A stretch of DNA of 64,000 nucleotides from Rothia mucilaginosa (GCF_901875305.1 NZ_CABFLY010000001.1:248001-312000); one strand, 5' to 3'. Counted from the first letter of the stretch, positions 42,649-52,489 are shown. Notes: generated by a model from the letters alone, not told the origin. Made by a program: numbers and translations.

Positions 42649-44079
42649 ATGAGCTATCGACGGAATACGCACGAAACCGCTACGGGCGGTGCAGGTAGCG
42701 ATTCTGAGGCAACCCGTCCACTCCAGACCGACCCACTCCAGGTCGCCGATAACGCGCCCACCCTGCCTTTCTCTGCCGAGGTCGTCGCGGACCGCTCGGC
42801 TGAGCTACCCGAGACCCAACCGATTTCTGCGTTCCGTTCTGTGTCTTCTGCGTCTGCGCGTGCGTACGCGCACGATGTGCAGGACCCCACCGAGACCCTC
42901 CCTACTCGAAGCTTCGATAGCCGCATGCTGTCGAAGGCTGATAGCTCTACCCGTCTCATGCAGATCACCCAGACGCTTGAGGAACCGAGTATCCAGGCTT
43001 CTCGCTCGCCCTATGCGGCCCCCAGGGTTGAGCCCGCGACTCCGGTTGTACCCGCTACACCGGTTCCGCCTCGCGCAGCGGTCCCCAACGTTTCCTACGG
43101 GGGAGCACCGTACTCCGGCGTTCCTTACCCCAACGAGGCTTTCCCTCCCGCCTCTCAACCGGGTGATGTCTATTCCCCGGTTGGAGTGACCTCGATAAGC
43201 TCCGTGGGCCGCCCCATGCGCCCGGGCGAGGGTGATCCGAAGAGTTTCCCGAGCACCGGCCTGCTGATGCGGCATCTTTTTGCTCTGCTTTTCTTGGGGG
43301 CATCGCTTTTCGGGGCTTTCCGTTTCTTTATCTACACGCACCCCGGTCAGCAGGTGGATGAGCAGGCCTATACCGAGTACTCGAGCCAGTTCCATAACTA
43401 TCGCGGCCCCACTCTGACGGCCCTGGACTCGCTACCGGTAATCGTTGGCGTGGTAGCGGTGCTTGGCCTGATTGCGGTGCTGGTGTGGAAGCACCGGTTC
43501 CTTCCGGCACTGGTGGGTGTGCTCTGCGGTGTGGGAGCCTGCATCACGACCTACGTGTTGAAGAACTACGTCATCGTGAAGCCCGACTGGGGTATTCAGG
43601 AGGCAGTGAGTAATTCGGCACCCAGCGGCCACACGACGTTCGCGGCGGCGGCCGGTGCGGCTCTCTTCCTCGCGGTTCCGCGGCTGATGCGCCCGACCGT
43701 GGCCCTGCTGGCGGCGGTGGCGACCTGCCTGACGGGGGCTTCCACGATTATTAACGGTTGGCACCGCCCTGTGGATATTGTGACCGCAATTCTCGTAACC
43801 GCCATGTGGGCGGTGCTGGGTATGGCCCTGTTGCGTTACGTACGCCGCGGTGACTTTACGATTGCCGCGCGTGGCGGCCTGGTGCTGGTGCCGCTACTGA
43901 CGATTGCGACACTTTTCCTTTCCTTCTGCTCTGTGATTCTGTACCTGATTGCGATTTTCTCGCCTATTCCGGGAGGTGCGTTTACCGCAGCGACCTGCAT
44001 GATTGTGGCGGTGAGTTTCGGTACGACAGCGCTGATGGTGAATCTGTTGCGCGCTCGCAATGGCAAACACTCGTCGTGA
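42649..44079 (+). CDS. PAP2-family phosphatase with long disordered N-terminus
   Basis: A 476-residue protein starting at ATG 42649 behind GTGGAGGGG. Residues 1-200 are Pro/Thr/Ser/Ala-rich and probably cytoplasmic disorder. Six spans follow. The PAP2 motifs are degenerate at the first part (LKNYVIVKPDW) but clear after: SGHTTFAAAAGAALF (residue near 325) and GWHRPVDIVTAI, with the catalytic His residues in SGH and WHR. It should dephosphorylate a lipid phosphate at the membrane. It is divergent from menC. Confidence 0.85.
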   Translation: MSYRRNTHETATGGAGSDSEATRPLQTDPLQVADNAPTLPFSAEVVADRSAELPETQPISAFRSVSSASARAYAHDVQDPTETLPTRSFDSRMLSKADSSTRLMQITQTLEEPSIQASRSPYAAPRVEPATPVVPATPVPPRAAVPNVSYGGAPYSGVPYPNEAFPPASQPGDVYSPVGVTSISSVGRPMRPGEGDPKSFPSTGLLMRHLFALLFLGASLFGAFRFFIYTHPGQQVDEQAYTEYSSQFHNYRGPTLTALDSLPVIVGVVAVLGLIAVLVWKHRFLPALVGVLCGVGACITTYVLKNYVIVKPDWGIQEAVSNSAPSGHTTFAAAAGAALFLAVPRLMRPTVALLAAVATCLTGASTIINGWHRPVDIVTAILVTAMWAVLGMALLRYVRRGDFTIAARGGLVLVPLLTIATLFLSFCSVILYLIAIFSPIPGGAFTAATCMIVAVSFGTTALMVNLLRARNGKHSS

Positions 44080-44083
44080 TTTT

Positions 44084-44123
44084 AACGCGTGCCTCGCGTC
44101 ATATACAGCGGGGCACGCGTTTT
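44084..44123 (+). terminator. PAP2 gene terminator
   Basis: AACGCGTGCCTCGC pairs with GCGGGGCACGCGTT, with the loop GTCATATACA and a TTT tail. Confidence 0.8.
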
Positions 44124-44184
44124 GCATCTGCATTGATGTGTGGGGCGTTGCCTCGTGAGGAGGTGCAGAATACAATGGAGATAA

Positions 44185-44203
44185 TTGGTATTTTTAATAC
44201 CAA
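44185..44203. promoter_or_regulatory. Inverted repeat upstream of cupin gene, candidate operator
   Basis: TTGGTATT-TTT-AATACCAA is a perfect 8-3-8 inverted repeat about 70 bases before the cupin start; a further TATTGGTG half lies at 44211. Confidence 0.5.
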
Positions 44204-44270
44204 ATAACAGTATTGGTGATTAGCTTCCGGGCCGCATGCTCCGCCCGGCTCAAGTAGAAAGGTGCGTACC

Positions 44271-44648
44271 ATGGCAGGTACCCATGAAGGCCGCGTCATC
44301 GTTTTCCCCCAGCTCACCGAAGAGCTGAAGCCCTTCGCAGACAAGCCTCAGGCCCGCAAGATTGTGGATGCCGACGGCGGTAATCTAACCCTCATGGAGT
44401 TGGCAGCCGGTCAGTCTTGGCACGAGCACCACAGCGTGCACCCCATTTTCGTGCAGGTTCTCAAGGGTGAGGTCATCTTCCACGTGAAGGACCGCGACAT
44501 TACCCTGGTCCCGGGCAAGCCGATTCACGTGACCGCCAAGCTTCTGCACTCCCTGCGCGCCGTCAAGGATTCGACCCTGTTGGTGACCATGCTGACCGGT
44601 GAGTCGCACCCCGAGCCCAAGCTCACCGTTGAGGTGGAAGAGGTCTAA
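44271..44648 (+). CDS. Small single-domain cupin protein
   Basis: A 125-residue beta-barrel protein. Metal site residues are HEHHSVHPIFVQVLKGEV (three His) and later VTAKLLHSLRAV, the second cupin motif. Function is unknown; many such proteins bind a small ligand or act as sensors. ATG 44271 is preceded by AGAAAGGTG. A strong inverted repeat upstream suggests its own regulation. Confidence 0.8.
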   Translation: MAGTHEGRVIVFPQLTEELKPFADKPQARKIVDADGGNLTLMELAAGQSWHEHHSVHPIFVQVLKGEVIFHVKDRDITLVPGKPIHVTAKLLHSLRAVKDSTLLVTMLTGESHPEPKLTVEVEEV

Positions 44649-44657
44649 AAGCTCATG

Positions 44658-44697
44658 AACTCGCCGCCGCATCTGCACAGGATGCCGCGGCGAGTTT
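44658..44697 (+). terminator. Cupin gene terminator
   Basis: AACTCGCCGCCGCAT pairs with ATGCCGCGGCGAGTT (one mismatch), eight-base loop, then TTCTG. Confidence 0.8.
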
Positions 44698-44852
44698 CTG
44701 TCTGCCGCCCGCTTAGAGGCGGTTCATCGCTGCTCGGGGCTTCTTGCAGAGCTACGCTTTGAGATTTCAGCACGCTCATACACCGTGCGTGAGCGTACCC
44801 TGAGAAGTACACTCCCGCTAATACTGCAGGGAGCAACCCGAAAGGATACGCA

Positions 44853-45686
44853 ATGCCCAAGTCCCTGCAACGCCCCGTCGTTCTTCTCACCGGCGCCAGC
44901 TCCGGTATTGGCTACGATGTGGCGCCGCTATTGGCGCGGTACGGCTACACCGTCTACGGTGCCGCCCGCCGCGTTGAGAAGATTGAAGAGCTTGCCTCCG
45001 AAGGCGTGAAGGCACTCAGCATGGACGTTACCGATGAGGTCTCCATGGAAACCGCTGTGCAGCAGATTATTGACACTGAAGGCCGCATTGACGTGCTTAT
45101 CAACAACGCGGGCTACGGCTCCTACGGAGCTATTGAAGACGTCTCCATCGACGAGGCACGCCACCAGTTTGAGGTGAACCTCTTTGGCCTCGCGCGCCTC
45201 ACCCAGCTTGTGTTGCCGCATATGCGCGCGCAGGGTAGTGGACGCATCCTGAATATCTCCTCGATGGCGGGCCGTATTACCTCGCCCCTGGGTGCCTGGT
45301 ACCACGCCACCAAGTATGCCCTCGAAGCGTTCAGCGATGCACTGCGCATGGAAGTTGAAGAGTTCGGTATTGACGTGGTCATTATCGAGCCCGGCGGCAT
45401 CAAAACCCCCTGGGGACTCATCGCGGCAGACCACCTGCAGGAATCCTCCCGAAACGGTGTTTACGCGGCTCAGGCGCAGCGGGTCGCGGCAAATATGCGT
45501 AAGCTCTACTCGCCGTCCTCCAACCTCTCAGAGCCCAAGGTTATCTCTCACACTATTCTGCGGGCTCTGGAGGCGCGCCGTCCCAAGATCCGCTACCTCG
45601 TGGGTTTCGGAGCTAAGCCCTCCGTGTTCCTGCATACGGTGTTGCCCGATCGTCTCTTTGACAAGGTTGCGCGCCGTATCTTCTAG
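44853..45686 (+). CDS. Short-chain dehydrogenase/reductase
   Basis: A 277-residue classical SDR. The NAD(P) loop is LLTGASSGIGYDVA, NNAGYGSYG is the structural motif, the Ser is in NISSMAGRI and the catalytic pair is YHATK. The C-terminal part (YSPSSNLSEPKVISHTILRALEARRPKIRYLVG) fits the SDR group that acts on retinol/ketone-like compounds. The substrate is unknown. A GAAAGGATA ribosome site precedes ATG 44853. Confidence 0.9.
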   Translation: MPKSLQRPVVLLTGASSGIGYDVAPLLARYGYTVYGAARRVEKIEELASEGVKALSMDVTDEVSMETAVQQIIDTEGRIDVLINNAGYGSYGAIEDVSIDEARHQFEVNLFGLARLTQLVLPHMRAQGSGRILNISSMAGRITSPLGAWYHATKYALEAFSDALRMEVEEFGIDVVIIEPGGIKTPWGLIAADHLQESSRNGVYAAQAQRVAANMRKLYSPSSNLSEPKVISHTILRALEARRPKIRYLVGFGAKPSVFLHTVLPDRLFDKVARRIF

Positions 45687-45719
45687 AACCGGAACAGTCG
45701 AGAACTAGAGCATTAAAAA

Positions 45720-45767
45720 GCGGGCGGTGCTGCGCGAAACAGAATGTTTCGTGTAGCACCGCCCGCT
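45720..45767. terminator. Bidirectional terminator between SDR and ABC operon
   Basis: GCGGGCGGTGCT and AGCACCGCCCGC form the stem, with an inner CGAAAC / GTTTCG helix; a TTTTT follows on the plus strand. Confidence 0.85.
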
Positions 45768-45787
45768 ACGTTTTTCAAGAGCTAATA

Positions 45788-46567
45788 CTAGTCTACTACG
45801 GTGTGGGTCGGGTCAAGCACGCGCGCCAGGAACGCCTGAGTACGTTCGTGCTGGGGGTTACCAATCACCTGATCTGCGTGGCCCTCTTCCACGACCACAC
45901 CATCAGCCATGAACACGACTTTATCAGCAACCTCACGAGCAAAAGACATCTCATGAGTCACAACAATCATGGTCATACCATCATCAGCCAGGTTACGCAT
46001 AATGCTCAGAACCTCGCCCACCATCTCCGGGTCGAGCGCACTGGTCGGCTCATCGAAGAGCATCAGGTCCGGGTGCATGGACAGCGCACGCGCAATAGCC
46101 ACACGCTGCTGCTGACCACCGGACAGCTGAGCGGGGAAGCGGTCTTCCTTGCCCTCCAAGCCAACCTTGGCGAGCTGCTCGCGGGCAATCGCCTCCGCCT
46201 CCGCCTTGGAACGGCCCAGAACCTTAATCTGAGCGATGGTGCAGTTATCCAGAATGTTCAGGTGGCCGAACAGGTTGAACTGCTGGAATACCATACCCAT
46301 GTGGGTACGCACGCGGTTAATGTCTACGTCCGGGTCGGTGACCTCGGTATCGCCCACCATGATGGTGCCGTCGTTCGGCTCCTCCAGCAGGTTCACGCAA
46401 CGTAGCAGGGTGGACTTACCGGAACCCGAAGGGCCGATAAGGCACACGACCTCGCCCGGTTCGACCTGCATGTCGATACCCTTGAGCACCTGAACCTTGC
46501 CGTAGGACTTGTGCAGGTTGGAAATGCGCACCGAGGAGGCGGCCATGGATGAAGTTGAAGCAGTCAT
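45788..46567 (-). CDS. Polar amino acid ABC transporter, ATP-binding protein
   Basis: A 259-residue ATPase. Walker A is [15 protein letters not shown], the signature is [15 protein letters not shown], Walker B is [12 protein letters not shown], and the H-loop is VTHEM. It is of the GlnQ/HisP type for glutamine, glutamate or other polar amino acids. The permease gene lies directly upstream on the same strand, giving the order substrate-binding protein, permease, ATPase. Confidence 0.93.
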   Translation of the reverse strand: MTASTSSMAASSVRISNLHKSYGKVQVLKGIDMQVEPGEVVCLIGPSGSGKSTLLRCVNLLEEPNDGTIMVGDTEVTDPDVDINRVRTHMGMVFQQFNLFGHLNILDNCTIAQIKVLGRSKAEAEAIAREQLAKVGLEGKEDRFPAQLSGGQQQRVAIARALSMHPDLMLFDEPTSALDPEMVGEVLSIMRNLADDGMTMIVVTHEMSFAREVADKVVFMADGVVVEEGHADQVIGNPQHERTQAFLARVLDPTHTVVD

Positions 46568-46600
46568 AGTATCTTCCGTAATCCGTATCTGTCGTTGCGC

Positions 46601-47404
46601 TTACTTGCGGCCTGCAAGCTGAGTGCGGCGCTCAAAGTATGCGGAGAGCTGACCCAGCGGAACAGTAATAATCAGGTAGCACAGGCCTGCGACCACTAGG
46701 GGGGTGAGGCCCGCGTTAGCTGCGGTTAGGTGCTCACGGCCGAACTTAGCCAGCTCGTACTGAGAGACCGCCACACCCAGCAGGTACGCCAGCGAGGAGT
46801 CCTTGGTTAGTAGGATAATCTCGTTGGTCAGCGGGGGCAGAACCACGCGGAAGGCCTGAGGAATGATGATGGAAACCATGGCACGAGCATGGGACATACC
46901 CAGGGAACGTGCCGCCTCCATCTGGCCCTTCGGGATAGCCAGCAGACCCGCACGCAGAACCTCACTAATGTATGCGGCGGAGACCATGCCCAGGGACAGG
47001 GTCACGGGAATCAGGTTATCCACGAAGCGAATCTTGAACGCCAAGGGGATACCGTAACCAAAAGTGAAGAAGACCAGCAGGGCCGGGATACCGCGGAAAA
47101 GCTCCACATATAGAGTTGCAAGCCAACGGTAGGGAGCAACAGAAGAAAGACGCATGAGCGCCAGCAGCAGGCCACCGGAGAGGCCGACGACGAAGCCCAA
47201 GATGGTGTACAGCAGGGTGTTCTTCAGCGCTACGGTGATGATGTCGGGGAACTGCTGTGCCGCAACATTGAGGTTGAACACCTGCTCGCTGAGGGTTTTC
47301 CAGTCAGCCAGAATGATGGCTACCAGAGCGATAATAGCAAGAAGGGCGTACTGGGCGTAGCGGAAGAGCTTCTGCTTCTGGCGGGGTGAGAGTTTGGAGG
47401 ACAT
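46601..47404 (-). CDS. Polar amino acid ABC transporter, permease
   Basis: A 267-residue integral membrane protein. The EAA-type loop of HisM/GlnP permeases is ARSLGMSHARAMVSIIIPQAFRVVLPPL, and LLYTILGFVVGLSGGLLLALMRLS and VELFRGIPALLVFFTFGYGIPLA are typical. It starts with a charged N-terminus (SSKLSPRQKQK). A single permease gene probably forms a homodimer. Confidence 0.92.
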   Translation of the reverse strand: MSSKLSPRQKQKLFRYAQYALLAIIALVAIILADWKTLSEQVFNLNVAAQQFPDIITVALKNTLLYTILGFVVGLSGGLLLALMRLSSVAPYRWLATLYVELFRGIPALLVFFTFGYGIPLAFKIRFVDNLIPVTLSLGMVSAAYISEVLRAGLLAIPKGQMEAARSLGMSHARAMVSIIIPQAFRVVLPPLTNEIILLTKDSSLAYLLGVAVSQYELAKFGREHLTAANAGLTPLVVAGLCYLIITVPLGQLSAYFERRTQLAGRK

Positions 47405-47473
47405 GCGCTTTCTTATCCGTGTGCTGTTCGGTCAAGAGCGTTTTATACGCTCACAAGGGTAGAGGCCGGAGAA

Positions 47474-47516
47474 TCCCCCAACCCAAAAGTCATAAGGGTG
47501 CTCTTGAATTGGGGGA
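47474..47516 (-). terminator. Inter-cistronic hairpin between substrate-binding protein and permease
   Basis: TCCCCCAA (47474-47481) and TTGGGGGA (47509-47516) are exact complements. It may cut expression of the permease relative to the binding protein, a common arrangement in ABC operons; the effect is inferred. Confidence 0.6.
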
Positions 47517-47536
47517 GGGGCTAACCGGCTAGACGC

Positions 47537-48376
47537 TTAGGAAGCGGAGGAAGAGGCGCTCGCGGAGGTCGAGGAGGTGGTGCCCACCCACTTGGCCTTC
47601 ATCTTGTCGAGCTCGCCGTTCTTCTTGAGCTTGTCGATGGTTGCGTTAGCCTTGGCCAGCAGCGCCTTGTTGTTGGAGGAGACTGCTGCGGCGATTTCCT
47701 CGGTGTTCTTGGAATCCTGGTAGGCAATTTTGAAGGAGTTCGGGTCGTTGGTCAGCGCCTCGGAAACCACGGAGAGGTTTGCGGCAACTGCCTTGACCTG
47801 GCCGGTCTTCAGGGCGGAGAACATGAGTGAGGTGTCTTCGTACTGGATGACCTGTGCGCCGTTGGCCTTGGCGTAGGTTTCACCGCTGGTGGCCTGCTGG
47901 GCACCGACGGCCACACCCTTCAGGTCGGCTGCGGAGGTGATGGAGGAACCCTTGGGAACTAGGATTGCCAGGTTGTCGTCGAAGTAGACGGTGGTGAACT
48001 CCATCTTGCTCTTACGTGCGTCGGTCACGCCGATACCTGCCAGGGCGATATCACACTGACCGGTGGATAGGCCGGTGCCGGAGTCCAAGCCCTCGAAGCT
48101 GATGGAGGTCAGCTGAGCCTTCACACCCAGGTCGGAGGCGATAGCGTTGGCGATGTCTGCGTCCAGGCCGACGATGGTGCCGTTGTCTTCGTATTCGAAG
48201 GGCTTGTAGGGGGTGTTGGTGCAGACGCTGAGGGTGCCAGGCTTGACCAGCTTAACCTCGCTATTGCTGCTGGAGCTGTCGGTGGCGGTGGATACGCAAC
48301 CGGTCAGTGCCAGGGGTAGGACTGCCAGCAGGGTTAGCGGCTTGAGGGATACCTTCTTGAGGATTGCGGTGTTCAT
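47537..48376 (-). CDS. Polar amino acid ABC transporter, substrate-binding lipoprotein
   Basis: A 279-residue lipoprotein starting at ATG 48376 (MNTAILKK) with AGGAG upstream. Lipobox is LPLALTGC. The SBP_bac_3 fold includes LSVCTNTPYKPFEYEDNG, VGLDADIANAIASDLGV, CDIALAGIGVTDARKSKMEFTTVYF and VAANLSVV. The C-terminus is a Ser/Ala tail. It is the first gene of the operon with permease and ATPase. Confidence 0.93.
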   Translation of the reverse strand: MNTAILKKVSLKPLTLLAVLPLALTGCVSTATDSSSSNSEVKLVKPGTLSVCTNTPYKPFEYEDNGTIVGLDADIANAIASDLGVKAQLTSISFEGLDSGTGLSTGQCDIALAGIGVTDARKSKMEFTTVYFDDNLAILVPKGSSITSAADLKGVAVGAQQATSGETYAKANGAQVIQYEDTSLMFSALKTGQVKAVAANLSVVSEALTNDPNSFKIAYQDSKNTEEIAAAVSSNNKALLAKANATIDKLKKNGELDKMKAKWVGTTSSTSASASSSAS

Positions 48377-48632
48377 TGGGAAGCTCCTATGTGCGGTGTG
48401 TTCGATGAAATCTATACGGTCTATTGTGCGCCCCCATGTTAAAAAATGCAAGCATTCACATAAATATTCATAATATTTTGCTGAATATGCATAAATTCAC
48501 CCTCAAAGAATGAATAAAACCCCCTATCGGTGGGCTAAAAACCGTTCGAACACCCCAACAAGCCCTTCACATGATGCAACTACGGTTCACCCAACTATCG
48601 AATCTCCTAGCCTCCATGCCACAATTGAGAGC

Positions 48633-49364
48633 GTGAACGCAGAGAAGAATACCCGCGCCACCCGCGCTACCCTGGATAAGAAGACCAGCGACATCGCCGC
48701 AATGTTCGATACCGTCGCCGAACGATACGATCTGATGAACGGCATCCTTTCCCTTGGCCAGCACATCTACTGGCGTAAGCAGGCCGTTGCCGCCGTCGAT
48801 GCACACCCCGGCCAGAAAGTACTGGACGTAGCGGCAGGCACCGGCGTCTCCTCCGAACCCTTCGCGGATGCCGGCGTAGATGTCATCGCCGCCGACCTCT
48901 CCGAGGGCATGCTGGACGTTGGTCGTCGCCGTCGTCCCGATATGACCTTCGTACAGGCCGATGTCACCGCCCTGCCCTTCGAAGACGACACCTTCGACGC
49001 GGTCACCATGTCCTACGGCCTGCGCAACGTCGCAGACTACCCCAAGGCACTGAGCGAGATTTATCGCGTGCTCAAGCCCGGCGGGCGCATCGTGATTCTT
49101 GAGTTCTCGGCTCCGACCTTCGCCCCCTTCGGCGCGGTGTACAAGAACTACATCATGAAGGCAATCCCGCCGATCGCGCGCGCAATCTCCTCTAACCCTG
49201 AGTCCTATGAGTACCTCGCCGAATCGATTATCGCCTGGCCCAATCAGCAGGCGCTGGCCGAAAAGTTCAAGGAGGCGGGATTCACCTCGGTGCAGTACCG
49301 CAACCTGACTGGCGGTATCGTCGCCATTCACCGCGGTTTCAAGCCCGCAGGACCCAACGCATAA
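48633..49364 (+). CDS. menG: Demethylmenaquinone methyltransferase
   Basis: A 243-residue (from GTG 48633) UbiE-type methyltransferase for the final menaquinone step. The [29 protein letters not shown] segment is the family start; motif I is [22 protein letters not shown] and [15 protein letters not shown] follow. A longer frame from ATG 48510 adds 41 low-complexity residues; the GTG start gives the usual length and has CACAAT seven bases ahead. It is followed by the polyprenyl synthase gene. Confidence 0.93.
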   Translation: MNAEKNTRATRATLDKKTSDIAAMFDTVAERYDLMNGILSLGQHIYWRKQAVAAVDAHPGQKVLDVAAGTGVSSEPFADAGVDVIAADLSEGMLDVGRRRRPDMTFVQADVTALPFEDDTFDAVTMSYGLRNVADYPKALSEIYRVLKPGGRIVILEFSAPTFAPFGAVYKNYIMKAIPPIARAISSNPESYEYLAESIIAWPNQQALAEKFKEAGFTSVQYRNLTGGIVAIHRGFKPAGPNA

Positions 49365-49481
49365 CGTTCACACCACCCCGACATACCCACCGCACCGTTT
49401 TCGCGTCGCCCCGATAGAACATTCCGATAGGACCTACCGAGGGGCGGCACGCCAGAAAACACCAAGAAGATAGAAGACACC

Positions 49482-50543
49482 GTGACCAACGCAGAGCAGC
49501 CCATCGCCGCCACCGACCTGCTGGGAGACCTCGATTTGAAGCTTCCCGCGGGCTTTGAACTGATTGCCGCAGATCCCAAGCTGGGTCCGCAGATTCTCTC
49601 CTCCCTTGCACGTATTGAGGAACGCCTGGGCGAGGCCATCGCCCAGACCGACCACCTGGCCGATGTCGCCTCCCGCCACCTGCTTCTGGCCGGGGGCAAG
49701 CGTGTGCGTCCGCTGCTGGCCCTGCTCTCGGCCGCCGTGGACGGCGAGATTAACGACGAGGTCATTGAGGCCGCCGTGGTGGTGGAACTGACCCACCTGG
49801 CAACCCTCTACCACGACGACGTCATGGACGACGCCCCCAAACGCCGCGGCGTGGACAGCGCCCAGATGATTTGGGGTAACTCGGTGGCGATTCTGACCGG
49901 TGACTTGATCTTCTCCCGCGCCTCCCTGTTGGTCTCTGAGCTGGGTACCCGCCCGATGAAGATTCAGTCCCAGACCTTCGAGCGCCTGGTACTCGGCCAG
50001 CTCTTTGAAACCACCGGCCCGCGCGAGGGTCAGGACCTGCTTGACCACTACATCGCCGTCATTGAGGGCAAGACCGGCTCCCTGATTGCTGCCGCCGGTG
50101 AGTATGGTTCCCTGCTTTCGGGGGCTTCCGAGGAGGTCATCTCGATGGTCAAGACCTACGGTGAGCTGGTCGGTGTGGCCTTCCAGCTGGCTGATGACGT
50201 GATTGATATCGTGAGCGACGGCAAGACCAGCGGTAAGACCCGCGGCACCGACCTGCGAGAGGGCGTTCCGACCCTGCCGACCATTCTGTTGGACCGTGCG
50301 GTGGCGGCCGGTGACGAGTCTGCCCGCGAGGTACGCGCCCTGCTGGATGCAGATCTCAGCTCTGACGAGGCCTTGGAGGCGGCGGTTGAGGCCCTCTCTG
50401 CCCACCCGGTTACCCAGGAAGCCTGGCAGATTGCATACGACTGGGCTGATCGTGCTATTGCCGCGATTGCTCCGTTGCCCGAGTCCACTGCGAAGGCGGC
50501 GTTGGAGTCCTTCGCCCACGCCGTGGTTCACCGCGAGGGCTAA
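49482..50543 (+). CDS. Polyprenyl diphosphate synthase (menaquinone side chain)
   Basis: A 353-residue trans-prenyltransferase. The first Asp-rich motif is DDVMD in LYHDDVMDDAPKRRG, the substrate loop is GGKRVRPLLALLS, and the second Asp motif is DDVID in QLADDVIDIVSDGK, with EGVPTLPTILL after it. Adjacent to menG, it probably makes the all-trans chain used by MenA. The start GTG 49482 gives full homology; the ribosome site is weak. Confidence 0.9.
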   Translation: MTNAEQPIAATDLLGDLDLKLPAGFELIAADPKLGPQILSSLARIEERLGEAIAQTDHLADVASRHLLLAGGKRVRPLLALLSAAVDGEINDEVIEAAVVVELTHLATLYHDDVMDDAPKRRGVDSAQMIWGNSVAILTGDLIFSRASLLVSELGTRPMKIQSQTFERLVLGQLFETTGPREGQDLLDHYIAVIEGKTGSLIAAAGEYGSLLSGASEEVISMVKTYGELVGVAFQLADDVIDIVSDGKTSGKTRGTDLREGVPTLPTILLDRAVAAGDESAREVRALLDADLSSDEALEAAVEALSAHPVTQEAWQIAYDWADRAIAAIAPLPESTAKAALESFAHAVVHREG

Positions 50544-50575
50544 TTGCTTCGAAGGTTTGCCTTCTGATTCTTGAG

Positions 50576-50617
50576 CGTGAGGCCTCGCCCGTCCTAGCGG
50601 ACGGGCGAGGCCTCACG
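50576..50617. terminator. Perfect 19-bp hairpin after polyprenyl synthase
   Basis: CGTGAGGCCTCGCCCGTCC pairs exactly with its complement over 19 bases with a TAGC loop. No T-rich tail follows. It is a likely transcription stop or mRNA end. Confidence 0.75.
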
Positions 50618-50897
50618 CCGTGTCTGCGGGCAGAAATGTGGCCCATAAATTTTTTGAACAGGGTTCCGATATTTCGTATGGTGGGGTTGTGTGGGAATTT
50701 CTTGACCGGTTCTCATTCTTTAAGGTAAACCTGAGAGTCATGTCTAAAGCGTGCCACCATGTTTTGGGCTCCGACGGCTCTCCCTCCCACCCCGCGTTGG
50801 ACGGGCCGTCGCTTTTTTGGACGCGAGCAAGTCCCGCCAACCCGCGGTTCCCCTCGCACCAACCATCCGCGTCCCCACACATTCGAGGTTTACAACA

Positions 50898-52481
50898 ATG
50901 GGAGCATCTACCCCTAAGGCGCCTGTGAAGCGCGAAGGCTTCTCCAGCCGCCGTGTCTTCATCTTCGCAGCCATCGGTTCTGCCGTTGGTCTGGGCAATA
51001 TTTGGCGTTTCCCCTACATCGCATTCGACAACGGCGGCGGCGCCTTCATGATTCCCTATATTGTCGCCTTGCTGACCGCCGGCCTGACCTTCCTGTTCTT
51101 TGACTACGCGATTGGTCACCGTGCGCGTGCATCGTCCCCGCTGGCTTTCCGTCGCCTGAACCGTAAGACCGAGTTCATCGGCTGGTGGCACATGGGCATT
51201 AACTTCGTCATCGCTATCTACTATGCCGCTATTGTGGCATGGTCGCTGCGTTACATGGTTTTCTCCTTCACCAACGCGTGGGGCAATAACCCGAAGGCAT
51301 TCTTCCAGGGTGAGTTCCTGAAGGTTGCAGACACCCCCGGTGTCTCCCTGGACTTCAACATGAATGTCCTGATTCCCATGGTCATCGTCTGGGGCGTCCT
51401 GCTGGCTGTGATGGCTCTGGGCGTGCAGAAGGGTGTGGGTGCGGCAAACATTATCTTTATCCCGCTACTGGTGATTATGTTTGTCGGTTTGGTGATTTAT
51501 TCTCTGACCCTGCCCGGTGCTGCTGACGGTTTGAACGCGCTGTTTACCCCCAGCTGGGCCTCCCTGGCTAACCCTGAGGTATGGGTTGCTGCCTACGGCC
51601 AGATCTTCTACTCCCTGTCCATTGGCTTCGGCATTATGATTACCTACTCCTCGTACCTGAAGCCTAAGACTGACCTGACCGGTTCCGGTGCTGTGGTTGG
51701 TTTTGCGAACTCAGGTTTCGAGCTTCTGGCAGGCATTGGTGTGTTCTCTGCTCTGGGCTTTATGGCACATGCTGCAGGCACCCAGGTCAGCGACGTGGCA
51801 ACTAGCGGTATTGGTCTGGCATTCATCGCCTTCCCGACCATTATTTCGCAGGCTCCGGGCGGTGTGCTGATTGGTATTCTCTTCTTTGGTTCCCTGCTCT
51901 TTGCGGGTTTCACCTCCCTCATTTCGATTCTTGAGGTGATTATTGCCGGTATTCAGGACAAGTTCGCGACCTCTCGCCTGTTCTCCACCGTCCTGGTGGT
52001 TGTGCCGATGGCAATTATCTCGCTGCTGCTGATGCCGACCACGACCGGCCTGTACGTGCTGGATATTCTCGATAACTTCGTGAACCTCTTCGGTATTCTG
52101 GCTGCTGGCCTGTGCGCCATTATCGTTGTGGCGTACCTGGTGCGTGCACTGCCCGCCCTGGCAGAGCACCTGAACCGCTACTCCTCCATCAAGGTCGGTA
52201 AGATCTGGATGGTCCTGCTGGCCGTCGTGACCCCGCTGGTTCTGGGCTACTCCCTGATTCAGAGCGTTATTAAGCTGATTCAGACTCCGTATGAGGGCTA
52301 CCCGGCAGATATGTTGGCAATCTTTGGTTGGGGTATGAGCGGGCTCCTGCTGGTTGGCGCAATCATCGTTTCTCTTTTGCCCTGGTCGAAGAAGTCCCGT
52401 GCCGCTGAGGAGCCTCCGGCACCGCCGGTGATTGGCGGTCAGGTGGAGCACGGCCACGTCGATTCGACCATTACCCGTTAG
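50898..52481 (+). CDS. Sodium-dependent NSS-family amino acid transporter (MetP-like)
   Basis: A 527-residue 12-span transporter. The NSS signature is FIFAAIGSAVGLGNIWRFPYIAFDNGGGAF (start), with MITYSSYLKP and the Na+ site SLSIGFG in helix 6. ATG 50898 is the only start before the signature that keeps a short N-terminus; the frame upstream is not homologous. It is followed by the MetS-like small subunit, as in Corynebacterium MetPS, a methionine and alanine importer. Confidence 0.92.
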   Translation: MGASTPKAPVKREGFSSRRVFIFAAIGSAVGLGNIWRFPYIAFDNGGGAFMIPYIVALLTAGLTFLFFDYAIGHRARASSPLAFRRLNRKTEFIGWWHMGINFVIAIYYAAIVAWSLRYMVFSFTNAWGNNPKAFFQGEFLKVADTPGVSLDFNMNVLIPMVIVWGVLLAVMALGVQKGVGAANIIFIPLLVIMFVGLVIYSLTLPGAADGLNALFTPSWASLANPEVWVAAYGQIFYSLSIGFGIMITYSSYLKPKTDLTGSGAVVGFANSGFELLAGIGVFSALGFMAHAAGTQVSDVATSGIGLAFIAFPTIISQAPGGVLIGILFFGSLLFAGFTSLISILEVIIAGIQDKFATSRLFSTVLVVVPMAIISLLLMPTTTGLYVLDILDNFVNLFGILAAGLCAIIVVAYLVRALPALAEHLNRYSSIKVGKIWMVLLAVVTPLVLGYSLIQSVIKLIQTPYEGYPADMLAIFGWGMSGLLLVGAIIVSLLPWSKKSRAAEEPPAPPVIGGQVEHGHVDSTITR

Positions 52482-52489
52482 GAGCCCTC

